DNA from: Prosthecobacter sp.
Lineage (GTDB): Bacteria > Verrucomicrobiota > Verrucomicrobiia > Verrucomicrobiales > Verrucomicrobiaceae
Length of the DNA stretch: 64,000 bases
NCBI GenBank assembly: GCA_017853885.1
Contig: JAFMIR010000005.1
Span: 62,001 to 126,000, forward strand
Direction of reading: 5' to 3'
Position numbers and translations under genes: made by a program. Under the pieces are notes generated by a model, which was not told where the DNA came from, did no database searches, and saw only the letters and a program-made list of their open reading frames with translations. Below, piece after piece: positions 18,127-27,395 of this stretch. Every line of letters starts with the position of its first letter. The stretch's first letter is position 1.

Positions 18127-19764
18127 ATGAAGAAAGCCTCTGTCGTCCTTGCCGGTCTCGAATCCGCTGGAAAGTCCGCGCTCTTTCGCGGGCTCACGGG
18201 ACATGCGACGGGCGATGAGGCGAACTTTCGCGGCTCGACGATCATCTGCCGGAAGTGCCGGGTGGCGGATTGTGGCTGCGAGGTGATCGATACGCCGGGC
18301 ATTCGCGTGAATGACGATGCGCACACGACGCGCATGGCGCTGGCGGCGATGCAGGAAGCGGATGTGGTGCTGCTGGTGGCCCGTGGCACGCATGCGGTGA
18401 GCGAGGTGGAGACGCTGCTGCGTGAGCTCGACCTCCAGCAAAAGAAGACCGCGCTCGCCATCACCTTTCACGACAAAGCGCCGGAGCAGATCGAAAGCCT
18501 CGCGCAGATTTATCGTGAGCGTTTGGGCATCCCCGTCGTCGTGGTGAATGCTCGCGAGCTCGATGCAGCTGGCCGCGGCCGCGTGCTGACGGCCATTCAG
18601 AGCGCGGCGCAGGTGAATGTGGCGCTGCATGAGCCATCCGGAGAACTGCACCACACGCCGGTGCAGCCACAGACGACCCTTTTTGAAAGCAAGCTTGTTG
18701 GTCCATGGCTCGCGCTGCTGAGCATGGGGCTGATGTTTGCGCTGCCGGTTTATGCGGCCTACGTCTTTGCAAGCTGGGCACAGCCGCTGGTGGATCAATG
18801 GGGCATCACGCCGCTCAAAGCCTATGCGCAGAGCTGGCCGCAACTTGCCCAAGTGATGCTCACCGGTGGCTACGGTGCGATCACGCTGGGCTGGTATTCC
18901 TTCCTGTGGGCCTTTCCGGTGGTGCTACTCATCAGCGCGAGCGTGGCGCTGGCGGAGGAGACGGGGCTGAAGGATCGCGTCACCGCGGCGCTCGATCCTT
19001 GGCTGAGGCGCATTGGGCTTAGCGGTCGCGATTTGATCCCAGTGCTCACCGGTTTCGGTTGTAATGTAGTGGCCGTTTTTCAAAGCCGCTCCTGCTCCGC
19101 CTGCACGCGAAAGTCCTGCGTGTCACTCATCGCCTTTGGCAGCGCATGCAGCTATCAAATTGGTGCTTCACTCAGTCTCTTCGGCGCGGCTGGACATCCA
19201 GCGATGTTCTTCCCTTATCTCGCGGCGCTGTTCCTCATCGGCGCGCTGCACACGCGGGTGTGGCACGGCAGCCTGCCAGTGGAGCAGATTCAACCGCTGC
19301 ATGAGCGCTCCTTTTTGCAAAAGCCCTCCCTGCGTGCCGTAACGTGGCGCGTGAAAGCGGCACTGGGGCAGTTCCTGAAGCAGGCAATGCCCATCTTCAT
19401 CGCCATCTGCCTCGTCGCAGCCTTGCTGGAGCATTTCGGTGTCATCGCCCGATTCACAATGGGTGTAGCACCGTTGCTGGATCTATTTCACCTGCCCGGT
19501 GAGGCAGCTCCGGGCATTCTTTTCTCCATCCTGCGCAAGGACGGCCTGCTCACGCTGAACAGTGGAGATGGAGCACTGCTCACCGCCCTGAGCGCCGGGC
19601 AGCTTTTCGTGCTCGTGTGGCTCGCCAGCACTTTCACTGCCTGCCTCGTCACGCTGTGGACCGTGCGCAAGGAACTTGGTTGGTCCCCTGCGACATTCTT
19701 GGCAGTCAGGCAGGGGATCACATCACTCGCCAGTGCATGGATCATCGCAATTCTCTTCTCATGA
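18127..19764 (+). CDS. FeoB-like GTPase-coupled membrane transporter
   Basis: 545 residues, shorter than typical FeoB (about 700-770). The N-terminal G domain has GLESAGKSALF (G1), a cysteine-rich switch ICRKCRVADCGCE, and DTPGIR (G3); the G4 position reads ITFHDK instead of NxxD. The membrane part has about eight helices with the Gate motif LTGFGCNVVAVF, followed by SRSCSACTRKSC, which is richer in cysteine than normal FeoB. The second gate-like segment is GSACSYQIGASL. It is coupled (ATGA) to a flavoprotein gene. FeoB moves Fe(II), but the zinc-type neighbours and extra cysteines make another metal possible. The ATG is five bases from the palindrome, so the transcript may be leaderless. Confidence 0.85.
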   Translation: MKKASVVLAGLESAGKSALFRGLTGHATGDEANFRGSTIICRKCRVADCGCEVIDTPGIRVNDDAHTTRMALAAMQEADVVLLVARGTHAVSEVETLLRELDLQQKKTALAITFHDKAPEQIESLAQIYRERLGIPVVVVNARELDAAGRGRVLTAIQSAAQVNVALHEPSGELHHTPVQPQTTLFESKLVGPWLALLSMGLMFALPVYAAYVFASWAQPLVDQWGITPLKAYAQSWPQLAQVMLTGGYGAITLGWYSFLWAFPVVLLISASVALAEETGLKDRVTAALDPWLRRIGLSGRDLIPVLTGFGCNVVAVFQSRSCSACTRKSCVSLIAFGSACSYQIGASLSLFGAAGHPAMFFPYLAALFLIGALHTRVWHGSLPVEQIQPLHERSFLQKPSLRAVTWRVKAALGQFLKQAMPIFIAICLVAALLEHFGVIARFTMGVAPLLDLFHLPGEAAPGILFSILRKDGLLTLNSGDGALLTALSAGQLFVLVWLASTFTACLVTLWTVRKELGWSPATFLAVRQGITSLASAWIIAILFS

Positions 19765-20954
19765 AATATTCTCACAATGTGCTCATCGTCGGCGCGGGTC
19801 CAGCGGGGCTCGGGTGTGCGCTCACGCTGCAGGCGGCGGGAGTCGAAGACGTGGTCGTCGTCGATGAAAAAGGCATCGGTGCCAGCTTCGCCGCCTGGCC
19901 AGAGCAGATGACGCTCCTCACGCCGTCCTTTCACTCGAACAACTTCGGCTTCGCCGATTTGAACGCCATCTCGCCCGAGACCTCGCCCGCCGACTTCCTC
20001 AACACGCAGCATCCCACCGGCAAAGACTACGCCACCTACCTCAGGGCCATCGTGAAGCACTACGAACTCGATGTGCAGAGCGGCGTGTGCGTCACCAGCC
20101 TTCAACGCGTGCGCGATGTCTTCGAGCTGCAGACCTCGCAAGGCCTGCGCACCGCCCGCTACGTTATCTGGGCCGTCGGCGAATTCTCACGCCCGGATCT
20201 CGGCGGCATCGTAGGAGCCAATTTGGGCCTGCATAACTGCCGCGTGCGTGATTGGGAGCAGCTCGCGCTTACCGGCGATGTCTTCACGCTCATCGGCGGC
20301 TACGAGAGCGGCATCGACGCTGCCATTCAGCTCATGCAGCTCGGCAAAAAAGTGCATCTCCTCTCCCGCGGCCATCCTTGGGATAGCGACGATCCCGATC
20401 CCAGCCGTGCCCTCAGCCCCCGCACCCGCGACCGACTCAAGAACGCGCTGCTCACAGCACCCGGTACCATCCATTTCTACAAAAACGCCGAGGTGCTCGC
20501 CATCCGCCCCGTGTGCGGCGGATTCGAGCTCGACGTGCGCGACGGCAAGCCCTTTCACAGCCCCACGCCGCCCATTCTCTGCACCGGCTTTCGCAGCGCC
20601 ATCGAACCTCTTCGCGAACTCTGGGAGTGGAAAAAAGGCTCGCCTGTCTTCAGCGAGGCAGCGGACGAATCCACGCTCACGCCCGGCCTCTTTTACAGCG
20701 GCCCCTCGTTGCAGCATCGCGGCATGCTGTTCTGCTTCATTTACAAATACCGCGCCCGCTTTGGCGTTATTGCGCGTGAAATCGCTAGACGTTTCGGCCT
20801 CGACGTTGGCGGTAGGCTCGATCTTTGGAAACAACGCGGGTTCCTGCTTGACGATCTCAATTGCTGCTCGGACTGCCAATGCGCCGTCGAGCCTGAGGAA
20901 GACAAAGAACTCAACAAGCAAGCGGAGGTCATCGAATATGCTGTGGCGTCGTAA
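19761..20954 (+). CDS. FAD-dependent NAD(P)-type oxidoreductase with Cys-rich tail
   Basis: 397 residues. The N-terminus has the FAD-binding GAGPAGLG motif after KYSHNVLIVG, and a second dinucleotide segment is seen at FTLIGGYESGIDAA. The overall layout (WPEQMTLLTPSF, VIWAVGEFSRPDL, ILCTGFRSA) is of the CzcO/thioredoxin-reductase-like monooxygenase group. Near the end, LNCCSDCQCAVE supplies four cysteines that could bind a metal or an Fe-S cluster. Its start overlaps the stop of the FeoB-like gene, so it should act with it, perhaps reducing metal ion or chelate; this is inference. Overlaps the next gene by 17 bases. Confidence 0.82.
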   Translation: MKYSHNVLIVGAGPAGLGCALTLQAAGVEDVVVVDEKGIGASFAAWPEQMTLLTPSFHSNNFGFADLNAISPETSPADFLNTQHPTGKDYATYLRAIVKHYELDVQSGVCVTSLQRVRDVFELQTSQGLRTARYVIWAVGEFSRPDLGGIVGANLGLHNCRVRDWEQLALTGDVFTLIGGYESGIDAAIQLMQLGKKVHLLSRGHPWDSDDPDPSRALSPRTRDRLKNALLTAPGTIHFYKNAEVLAIRPVCGGFELDVRDGKPFHSPTPPILCTGFRSAIEPLRELWEWKKGSPVFSEAADESTLTPGLFYSGPSLQHRGMLFCFIYKYRARFGVIAREIARRFGLDVGGRLDLWKQRGFLLDDLNCCSDCQCAVEPEEDKELNKQAEVIEYAVAS

Positions 20955-21579
20955 ACCCAATCGTGACGCAAGCACCCCCGCCTGCACCCCTCATCGCCAG
21001 ACAAGCACCGCAGCCATGCTCACCCGCGGCCATCTGAACGACCTCACCACCGGTCTTGGCCAGCAGATGTTCTTCTGGGGTCGTGATGTAATCACGGACG
21101 GCAATCTGCTCATGAAGCATGGCTTTCAAAAACACCGTTCCGAAGGCTTGCAGGGCACCAGTTGCTACTGCAAGCCTTGGCAGGACGGCATGATTGAACT
21201 GCACGGCGCCTGCGCCGGCTGGTATCCCTGCGAAGGCCGAAAATGCGGCTTCCTGTTCATCCGCAATGCCAAGCGCTGCTATGTCCACCACCGCAGCACG
21301 CCTGTCGTGCCTGGTGAGTATGACTTCCGCGAGTTCGATAGCAGCAATCTCACTGAACTCACCCGCAGCAGCCGCATCTTTACCGCCTGGCTAGCCGAGT
21401 ATGAGGCGTGGATCGCCGAGCAAATGGGCCGAGCCTATCGCGAGGAATGCCACGCCATGTTTTGCAAGCTTCCCTCATCCAGATCTTGGCTGGAACCTGA
21501 AAAAGCCAGCCGTTGGTTTGCCACTTTCGCCGCAGGTTTGAACACTTTGCCCCGTGCGAAGGCTTGGGCGGGGGATTGA
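20938..21579 (+). CDS. Hypothetical protein of the FeoB-like operon
   Basis: 213 residues from the first ATG, 187 from the next at 21016. No signal peptide. The middle has a cysteine set: TSCYCKPW, GACAGWYPC and RKCGFLF, and the end is tryptophan-rich (SRWFATF). Not recognised as a family. Overlap with the flavoprotein gene and common strand show it belongs to the FeoB-like operon. Cysteine content suggests a metal-binding or redox partner. No close terminator is visible before the next promoter region at about 21.6 kb. Confidence 0.75.
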   Translation: MLWRRKPNRDASTPACTPHRQTSTAAMLTRGHLNDLTTGLGQQMFFWGRDVITDGNLLMKHGFQKHRSEGLQGTSCYCKPWQDGMIELHGACAGWYPCEGRKCGFLFIRNAKRCYVHHRSTPVVPGEYDFREFDSSNLTELTRSSRIFTAWLAEYEAWIAEQMGRAYREECHAMFCKLPSSRSWLEPEKASRWFATFAAGLNTLPRAKAWAGD

Positions 21580-21734
21580 GGGTTGCTTTGGCTCAAACAA
21601 GTTCGAAGCGGCGAAAACGTCGCCCAGCGATGGCTTTGTGTGCGGCCAAAATTTCTCTGCACAGTTGTTTGCAGAGCTGAAAATCGCTTCAAGATTTTTC
21701 GCGTCAGAACGTCACACGGCACGTATCACTTCCC

Positions 21735-23348
21735 ATGAAGCAGCCCCAATCCCTCAAACCCGCCATGAAACATACCGCTCCCATCATTACCGCCATCACC
21801 TTGGCGTTCAGCTTGGCCCATGCCGAGACGATCGATGCCAACGCGTTCCATTCGAAGCTTACCCGAGATACCACGCCCCTGCCGAACGGCGGCCAGGTTC
21901 AGATGAGCTATGCCAATGTGGCCGAGAAGATCTTGCCCAGCGTGGTCACCATTTTCTCCTCCGCTCCCATGAAGACGCCCACTGCTGACAAGATTCCGCC
22001 TCAACTGCGTCCGTTCTTTTATCGCTTCTTCGGCGTGCCAAATGAAGGTTTCGGCATGGATGAAAACGACGAACCTCAAGCTCCTCGCCGACGTGGACAA
22101 CCTCAGGCGCCTGAAGAAGAGGACGAAGTTGCCCCCCAAAATCGCGGTGTGGGCTCTGGGGTGATCATCACCGCTGATGGCTATATCCTCACCAACAATC
22201 ATGTTATTGAGGATGCCAAGAAGATTGAGGTGGCTGTCACAGATGGCGAAAACACGAAAAACTACACTGCCCAAGTCATTGGCACGGATCCACTGACCGA
22301 TGTGGCGTTGATCAAAATTGATGCAAAGAATATGAAGCCAGCCACCATCGGTGACAGCACGATTCTCCGCGTGGGCGATGTGGTGCTTGCTGCCGGTGCG
22401 CCAATGGAATTGCCGCGTTCCATCACGCAAGGTATTGTCAGCGCCTTGGGCCGCAGCGATGAAGGTATTGTGCGCAAAGGCCGCATGAACGGCTACGAGG
22501 ACTTCATTCAGACGGATGCCTCGATCAATCCTGGCAACTCTGGCGGTCCTCTCGTGGATGGCCTGGGCCGCGTGATCGGCATCAACACCGCCATCCTCTC
22601 CAAGTCTGGCATGAACGCCGGCATTGGCTTTGCCATTCCAATCAACATGGCCATGCGCATTGCCGAAGACTTGCTGGATGACGGCTCCGTGCAGCGTGGT
22701 TACCTAGGAGTGCAGATCACGGATGTGACACCCCAGTTTGCCAAGCAATACAAGACGGGTGATCAGACGGGTGCTCTCGTGACTCAAGTCGGATCAGAAT
22801 CCCCTGCCGAAAAAGCGGGTGTGCAGGTCGAGGACATCATCACTGGCATCAATGGCCAGAAAGTCGATGGCAGCAGCCGTCTGCGTCTTATTGTCAGCAG
22901 CTTGAAGCCTGGAACCAGCGTGCCGATGGAAATTCTCCGCAATGGCCAAAAAATGACGCTGAACGCCACCCTCGAGGCGCTGCCCGAGGAAGCCCTTGCG
23001 GAGGTTGGCCCCGGCCGCAGCATTCCACGTGGGGGGGCAGGCAAAGGTGGCGCGAACGCCTCGGTCGAGCTGGTGCCAGGTGTGATTGTACAAAATTTAT
23101 CCCAGGCGCTCCGTGAGCGATACGACATTCCCAAGGAGCTCCAGGGCATTCTGGTCACAAAGGTGGAGCCCGACAGTCGGGCTGCCGCCATGGGCCTGGA
23201 AGACGGCGATGTGATCACCCACATCAATCGCCAGCCGGTTCCCAGCGCCTCAGAGGCGCGCACCATGGCCAAGGCCAGTGAACAGAGCGTTCTCCTGCGC
23301 CTTTACCGTAAGGGAGACACGATGCTGCTCATGATTGGCAAGCAGTAA
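21735..23348 (+). CDS. htrA: HtrA/DegP-type periplasmic serine protease
   Basis: 537 residues with a signal peptide (ending AHA-E). The catalytic triad is complete: His in LTNNHVIED, Asp in DPLTDVALIK, Ser in NPGNSGGPL. Two PDZ domains follow: the first around RGYLGVQITDV, the second around LQGILVTKVEPDSRAA. It degrades or refolds misfolded envelope proteins. An acidic, proline- and arginine-rich insert lies before the protease domain. The upstream region has an inverted repeat TCTGCA-N8-TGCAGA at 21656-21675 of unknown role. ATG at 21765 is an alternative start. A strong terminator follows. Confidence 0.95.
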   Translation: MKQPQSLKPAMKHTAPIITAITLAFSLAHAETIDANAFHSKLTRDTTPLPNGGQVQMSYANVAEKILPSVVTIFSSAPMKTPTADKIPPQLRPFFYRFFGVPNEGFGMDENDEPQAPRRRGQPQAPEEEDEVAPQNRGVGSGVIITADGYILTNNHVIEDAKKIEVAVTDGENTKNYTAQVIGTDPLTDVALIKIDAKNMKPATIGDSTILRVGDVVLAAGAPMELPRSITQGIVSALGRSDEGIVRKGRMNGYEDFIQTDASINPGNSGGPLVDGLGRVIGINTAILSKSGMNAGIGFAIPINMAMRIAEDLLDDGSVQRGYLGVQITDVTPQFAKQYKTGDQTGALVTQVGSESPAEKAGVQVEDIITGINGQKVDGSSRLRLIVSSLKPGTSVPMEILRNGQKMTLNATLEALPEEALAEVGPGRSIPRGGAGKGGANASVELVPGVIVQNLSQALRERYDIPKELQGILVTKVEPDSRAAAMGLEDGDVITHINRQPVPSASEARTMAKASEQSVLLRLYRKGDTMLLMIGKQ

Positions 23349-23367
23349 TAGGCACCATCTACCTTGG

Positions 23368-23399
23368 CCCGCGCATGCCACCGGTGTGCGCGGGTTTTT
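23368..23399 (+). terminator. Rho-independent terminator of htrA
   Basis: GC-rich hairpin CCCGCGCA ... TGTGCGCGGG followed by TTTTT, 20 bases after the htrA stop. Confidence 0.8.
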
Positions 23400-23540
23400 G
23401 GGGCAACAGTAGGCTTCGGATCTGGTAAAGGGTGAGGAAGGAGGCTGCCCTGCGTTCCATAGAATTCCCGTCCGCATCATTTGACAGCCGTTAGGTGGCG
23501 ATTACTATCGCGCCCCTTTTTCCCCGGAGGGCATCCATTT

Positions 23541-24047
23541 ATGGCAACCACCCAAGTCATCCTCAAAGAACGCATCAAAGGCCTCGGCGCTGAAGCCGAT
23601 GTGGTCAAAGTGAAGCGCGGTTTCGCACGCAATTTCCTGCTTCCCCAAGGCAAGGCCTACGAAGCCACCAAGGGCAACCTGCGCCATACCGAGCGTCTCA
23701 AGGCCGTCCGTGCTGAACGTGAAGCCGCTGAAATGGCTGAGGCCACGAAACTCGCCGGCAAGCTCAAGAAGGTGAAGCTCAAGCTCACACTCGCCACCGG
23801 CCAAGGCGGGAAGTCCTTCGGTGCTATCACCACAATGGACATCGCAAAAGGTCTCCAAGATCAGGCGGGCATCGAGATTGACCGTCATCAGATCGTGTTG
23901 GAACGCCCGATCAAAAACACCGGCAACTTCGATGTCGAAATCAAGCTCGGTTACGATATCACCACGGAGATCAAGCTCTCCGTTGCTGCCTCTGGCGATA
24001 AGGCTGCTGAAGGCGACGACTCCGGCGATGAGAAAGCCGCAGAGTGA
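23541..24047 (+). CDS. rplI: Ribosomal protein L9
   Basis: 168 residues. N-terminal domain with VILKERIKGLGAEADVVKVK and RGFARNFLLPQGKAY, the standard L9 signature, then the long connecting helix and C-terminal domain with SFGAITTMDIA. An acidic Ala/Asp/Glu-rich tail extends about 15 residues past the usual end. The upstream TTTTTCCCCGGAGGGCATCC includes a good Shine-Dalgarno GGAGG before this ATG, which decides the start. It stands alone, not beside rpsF/rpsR as in many bacteria. Confidence 0.97.
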   Translation: MATTQVILKERIKGLGAEADVVKVKRGFARNFLLPQGKAYEATKGNLRHTERLKAVRAEREAAEMAEATKLAGKLKKVKLKLTLATGQGGKSFGAITTMDIAKGLQDQAGIEIDRHQIVLERPIKNTGNFDVEIKLGYDITTEIKLSVAASGDKAAEGDDSGDEKAAE

Positions 24048-24068
24048 TCGAATTTCACATAATGTATG

Positions 24069-24104
24069 CCAAAGCCGCATTCTAGGATGCGGCTTTGGTT
24101 TTTT
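24069..24104. terminator. Rho-independent terminator between rplI and the deacylase gene
   Basis: Hairpin CCAAAGCCGCAT ... ATGCGGCTTTGG followed by TTTTTT on the plus strand. It lies 21 bases after rplI and touches the stop of the convergent gene. Confidence 0.85.
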
Positions 24105-25246
24105 CACCTCTTGAGGCTGCGCAGGAATCTTTTGAAGAAAGCCACACCCTCCTCCAAGTCCTTCACGGCGATGAATTCGTCCTTGGTGTGAGCTTGAGCG
24201 ATGCTGCCAGGACCGATGGCGATCGCGGGTGTGCCGGCAACGGCGAGAAAGGCGGCGTCACAGAACCATGGTGCCCCGCTAAGATCACCTCCGGCTGACA
24301 TAAGCTTTTGGATGAAGGGATTCGCTGGATCGGTGTCGAGGCAAAATGCCTCGCTAGCTGCGGTGACATGAGCGGTTTCGTCGTGACGAGCGACAAAGTC
24401 AGAAAGCAACTGCATGGCACCACCTGCCTTCGCGAGACCGGGTGTGGTGCGGATGTCCACCTGGAGCTTGCAGGCATCGGCCACGATGTTGCTGCGTGTT
24501 CCACCTTGGATCATGCCGAGATTGATGGTGCTTACACCAAGCCATTCATCCGCTCCACCGGCCTCTGCCAGCAAATCGCGAAACTCCGTGTCCAGCGCCT
24601 GCACGAGCTTGCTCATCTTCACGATGGCATTCACACCCAGCTCCGGCGTGGCGCCATGCACGGCGACGCCGGTGGTATGCACATCGGCCCACAGACAGCC
24701 TTTGTGACGAAACACCGTCTTCAGCGAGGTCGGCTCGCCGATGATCGCGAGGTCGTAGCGGCCGTGGTGCTTCGCAAAGTGCTGCGAACCGAGCTGGGCG
24801 CTTTCTTCGGACATGAAACCGACGAAATGCACCTCGACTGGCAACTCGGGAAGTTCGTCACGCAGTTCGTGAAGCGCCCATAGCATGGCGGCGGCAGAGC
24901 CTTTGGTATCGGAAGTGCCTCGGCCCCAGATTTTGCCTTCACGCAGTTCGCCGCCGAAGGGATCAATGGTCATGCCGCCGACGCTCACGGTATCCGTGTG
25001 TGGGGCGAAAAGGATGCGCGGCTTGCCGCTGGTGCTCGTCGGGTAATGCCCGATGACATTCGGCCTGCCGGGCTCGACTTCATCGAGGTAGGTCTCCGCT
25101 CCCGAGTGCTCCAAAAAGGCCGCGATGTAACGTGCGCAGGCTTCCTCACCGGTGTGCGGTGTGCCGGGATCTCCATCGGGATTCACCGAGGGGATTCTCA
25201 CAAGGGCTTGGAGGAGCTCGACGACGCTCTGGGGCGGGTTTTGCAT
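24104..25246 (-). CDS. M20-family metallo-deacylase, ArgE/DapE type
   Basis: 380 residues. A dinuclear zinc hydrolase. Zinc-ligand segments are ILFAPHTDTVS, the RGTSDTKG aspartate, FMSEESAQLGS with the catalytic and bridging glutamates, and IIGEPTS; the last histidine is in AQAHTKDEF. The dimerisation domain has HTTGVAVHGATPE. It fits acetylornithine or succinyl-diaminopimelate deacetylases; the two cannot be told apart reliably by eye. The ATG at 25246 is preferred to 25324, which would overlap the divergent ruvA start. Confidence 0.88.
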   Translation of the reverse strand: MQNPPQSVVELLQALVRIPSVNPDGDPGTPHTGEEACARYIAAFLEHSGAETYLDEVEPGRPNVIGHYPTSTSGKPRILFAPHTDTVSVGGMTIDPFGGELREGKIWGRGTSDTKGSAAAMLWALHELRDELPELPVEVHFVGFMSEESAQLGSQHFAKHHGRYDLAIIGEPTSLKTVFRHKGCLWADVHTTGVAVHGATPELGVNAIVKMSKLVQALDTEFRDLLAEAGGADEWLGVSTINLGMIQGGTRSNIVADACKLQVDIRTTPGLAKAGGAMQLLSDFVARHDETAHVTAASEAFCLDTDPANPFIQKLMSAGGDLSGAPWFCDAAFLAVAGTPAIAIGPGSIAQAHTKDEFIAVKDLEEGVAFFKRFLRSLKR

Positions 25247-25322
25247 GCTGAAAAGAGCCGTGGCAGGCTTCCTTTGCAAACGGAGGCTTGCACGGGCTTG
25301 ATGACTTGGCTTCATGACGAGC

Positions 25323-25937
25323 ATGATTGCCTATTTGAGAGGAATTCTGGCCGAGGCTCTGCCTCATCAAGCCACCGTGGAGGTCCATGGCGTGGGCTAC
25401 CTAGCCCATATCCCGCTCACCACTTTTGATAAATTGCCGCAACTCGGGGCAGAGGTTAAGCTTCTGACCCACTACCATGTCACGGATCAGGACCACAAGC
25501 TGTTTGGCTTTCTCACGGAGGATGAGCGTGACCTTTTCCGACTGCTGATGGATCGTGTGTCCGGTGTGGGGCCGAAAATGGCCCTCTCAGTGCTGAGCGG
25601 CATGGCGGTGACCGCTTTCAAAGATGCGGTGATTCAGGGGGATGTGAAGGCGCTGGCGGGTATCAAAGGCGTGGGTGGTAAAACAGCCGAGCGGATTGTG
25701 TTGGAATTGAAAGACAAGGTAGGTGTCGTGGATGCTTGGCAAGCCAGCCGCCATGCAAAGACCTCGCATGACCCTGTCCGAGAGGCGCAGAGCGATGCGG
25801 TGCTCGCCCTCATCTCCTTGGGTTATAAGCAGGGAGAGGCGCAGAAGGCAGTGAATGAGATCGTGAAGAAGCCCGGCTTTGGGCCGGACTGTGGCGCGGA
25901 CAAGATCATCCGTGAGGCTCTCCGCTCGATGAATTGA
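25323..25937 (+). CDS. ruvA: Holliday junction branch migration protein RuvA
   Basis: 204 residues. The OB-fold begins MIAYLRGILAE and continues VHGVGYLAHIPLTTF; tandem helix-hairpin-helix motifs are DRVSGVGPKMALSVLSG and LAGIKGVGGKTAERIVLELK; the C-terminal RuvB-contact domain is QSDAVLALISLGYKQGEA. RuvA holds the four-way junction while RuvB drives migration. An ATG nine bases upstream (25314) is possible but the chosen one gives the standard N-terminus. ruvB and ruvC are not adjacent. Confidence 0.96.
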   Translation: MIAYLRGILAEALPHQATVEVHGVGYLAHIPLTTFDKLPQLGAEVKLLTHYHVTDQDHKLFGFLTEDERDLFRLLMDRVSGVGPKMALSVLSGMAVTAFKDAVIQGDVKALAGIKGVGGKTAERIVLELKDKVGVVDAWQASRHAKTSHDPVREAQSDAVLALISLGYKQGEAQKAVNEIVKKPGFGPDCGADKIIREALRSMN

Positions 25938-26058
25938 GTGCTATAGGGAGTCTTCCAGTTTGGCGAAACCGATTGCGCCCGCCCTCCTCGATCTTTGTGC
26001 CGATGCTTGGATCGAAGGAGAAGTGTCACTGTGGCATGCTGCAGCAGCTGCCATACAT

Positions 26059-27015
26059 TCACCACTTGTTCGCTTGGATCACGTCTTTTTCGCCCTTGAG
26101 GTAGTTTACGAGGTTTAAGGTGGCCCGCATGGCTTGGCGTGGCACGCTTTCATAGGTGCGTGAACCAATGTGTGGCGTGATGAGAGCCTTGGGATGCCTC
26201 AGCAGAGGATGCGATGGCGGCGGCGGCTCCTCGTCGAGTACATCCGTGGCGTAACCTCCAACGCTGCCTGCATCCAAGGCTACCAAGATGTCTGCCATGT
26301 GAACGAGCTCGGCACGCGAGGTGTTGACGATGAGCAGCTCAGGCTTCGTGAGCTTCAGGCGCTGCGCGTTGACGAGGTGGCGTGTACTTTCGCTGAGGTT
26401 CGCATGCAGGCTGAGCACGTCGAGATGTGGTAGCATGGTCTCGATGGTCTCATGACGTTCGATGCCGTTTTCTTTCGCAAAGGCTTCCGGCCAATAAGGA
26501 TCGAGCCCATGAACTTTCATGCCGAAAGCGAGCGCCCTCTTGGCCACCTCTTGGCCGATGCGTCCGAGGCCGATGATGCCGATGGTCTTGTTCCAGATCT
26601 CGTGACCGGTGATGCGCTTCCATTCGCCTTTGCGCACAGCATTGGCGGAATCGATCAGGTTGCGCACAAGAGCGAGCAGGAGGCAAAAAGTGTGCTCGGC
26701 GACGGTTGTGTGGTTTACACCGGGTGTGAAAAGCACTGGCACCTTCTTTTCCGTGCAGGCGGTCACGTCGATCTTGTCGAGGCCGATGCCGTATTTCGAG
26801 ATTACGCGTAGGCGGGGCAGGGATTGGTCCAAAACGGCGCGGGTGATTTCGTCATCGCCGCAGAGGAAGGCATCGAACTGTCCTGCCAGCTCCAGCATCC
26901 GGCTTTCTGGAAGCGGTCCGCGCTCGCGGTGGATTTCATAGTCTTGTGCCCCCAACAGGGCGTGATGATCGCCGGGTGTGTCTTGATAGCTGGTGGTGGT
27001 CAGGAGGATACGCAT
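26059..27015 (-). CDS. D-isomer-specific 2-hydroxyacid dehydrogenase
   Basis: 318 residues. The NAD-binding motif is GIIGLGRIGQEVA, the catalytic arginine is in VNTSRAELV, the glutamate in DVLDEEPPP and the histidine in TPHIGSRTYES. SKYGIGLDKID is typical of phosphoglycerate dehydrogenase-like members. It lacks the ACT domain of full-length SerA, so it may act on phosphoglycerate or another 2-hydroxyacid. Divergent from a small hypothetical gene. Confidence 0.9.
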   Translation of the reverse strand: MRILLTTTSYQDTPGDHHALLGAQDYEIHRERGPLPESRMLELAGQFDAFLCGDDEITRAVLDQSLPRLRVISKYGIGLDKIDVTACTEKKVPVLFTPGVNHTTVAEHTFCLLLALVRNLIDSANAVRKGEWKRITGHEIWNKTIGIIGLGRIGQEVAKRALAFGMKVHGLDPYWPEAFAKENGIERHETIETMLPHLDVLSLHANLSESTRHLVNAQRLKLTKPELLIVNTSRAELVHMADILVALDAGSVGGYATDVLDEEPPPPSHPLLRHPKALITPHIGSRTYESVPRQAMRATLNLVNYLKGEKDVIQANKW

Positions 27016-27050
27016 TGGCAAGGCAATGATTTGGGGTTAGGAACGTCAAC

Positions 27051-27311
27051 ATGGTTCAGGACGAAATCGAGCGCAACATGGGCGTTCAGCCTTTGGACAG
27101 CATCATGTTGGAGCATGCTCTCGGCAATCACGACCTCGTGAATGCCTGCGATGAGCCGATCACTCACAAGGCCGTTCAGCGTGCCCGCAGGGGTCGTCGC
27201 CTTACGAAGCATATGCAACGCCGTATGGTGGAGGCATTGAACCGCGCTATCATGCTCCGAGATGAGTCGCTGAAGCGTTCTTGGGAGGTGGGAGATTTAT
27301 TCACTTATTGA
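27051..27311 (+). CDS. Small hypothetical protein
   Basis: 86 residues, charged, without signal or membrane segment. Helical with a basic patch QRARRGRRLTKHMQRR. The reading GNHDLVNACDEPITHKAVQRA looks protein-like and the frame is uninterrupted between two well-defined genes. No family recognised. The basic helix suggests nucleic-acid or ribosome contact but this is only a possibility. Confidence 0.55.
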   Translation: MVQDEIERNMGVQPLDSIMLEHALGNHDLVNACDEPITHKAVQRARRGRRLTKHMQRRMVEALNRAIMLRDESLKRSWEVGDLFTY

Positions 27312-27395
27312 GGAGTAAGTGGCAGAACGGATAGCTGTGGGTGCAAAGCGACTGCTTGCCGCAGCGTTCGCCTGCCGTTATTTGATTAGATTACC

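Noticed and set aside
25275..25293. TGCAA ... TTGCA pair near the ruvA/deacylase starts
   Set aside because: Half-sites are eight bases apart instead of five and lie in a housekeeping promoter, so it is not counted with the metal palindrome.
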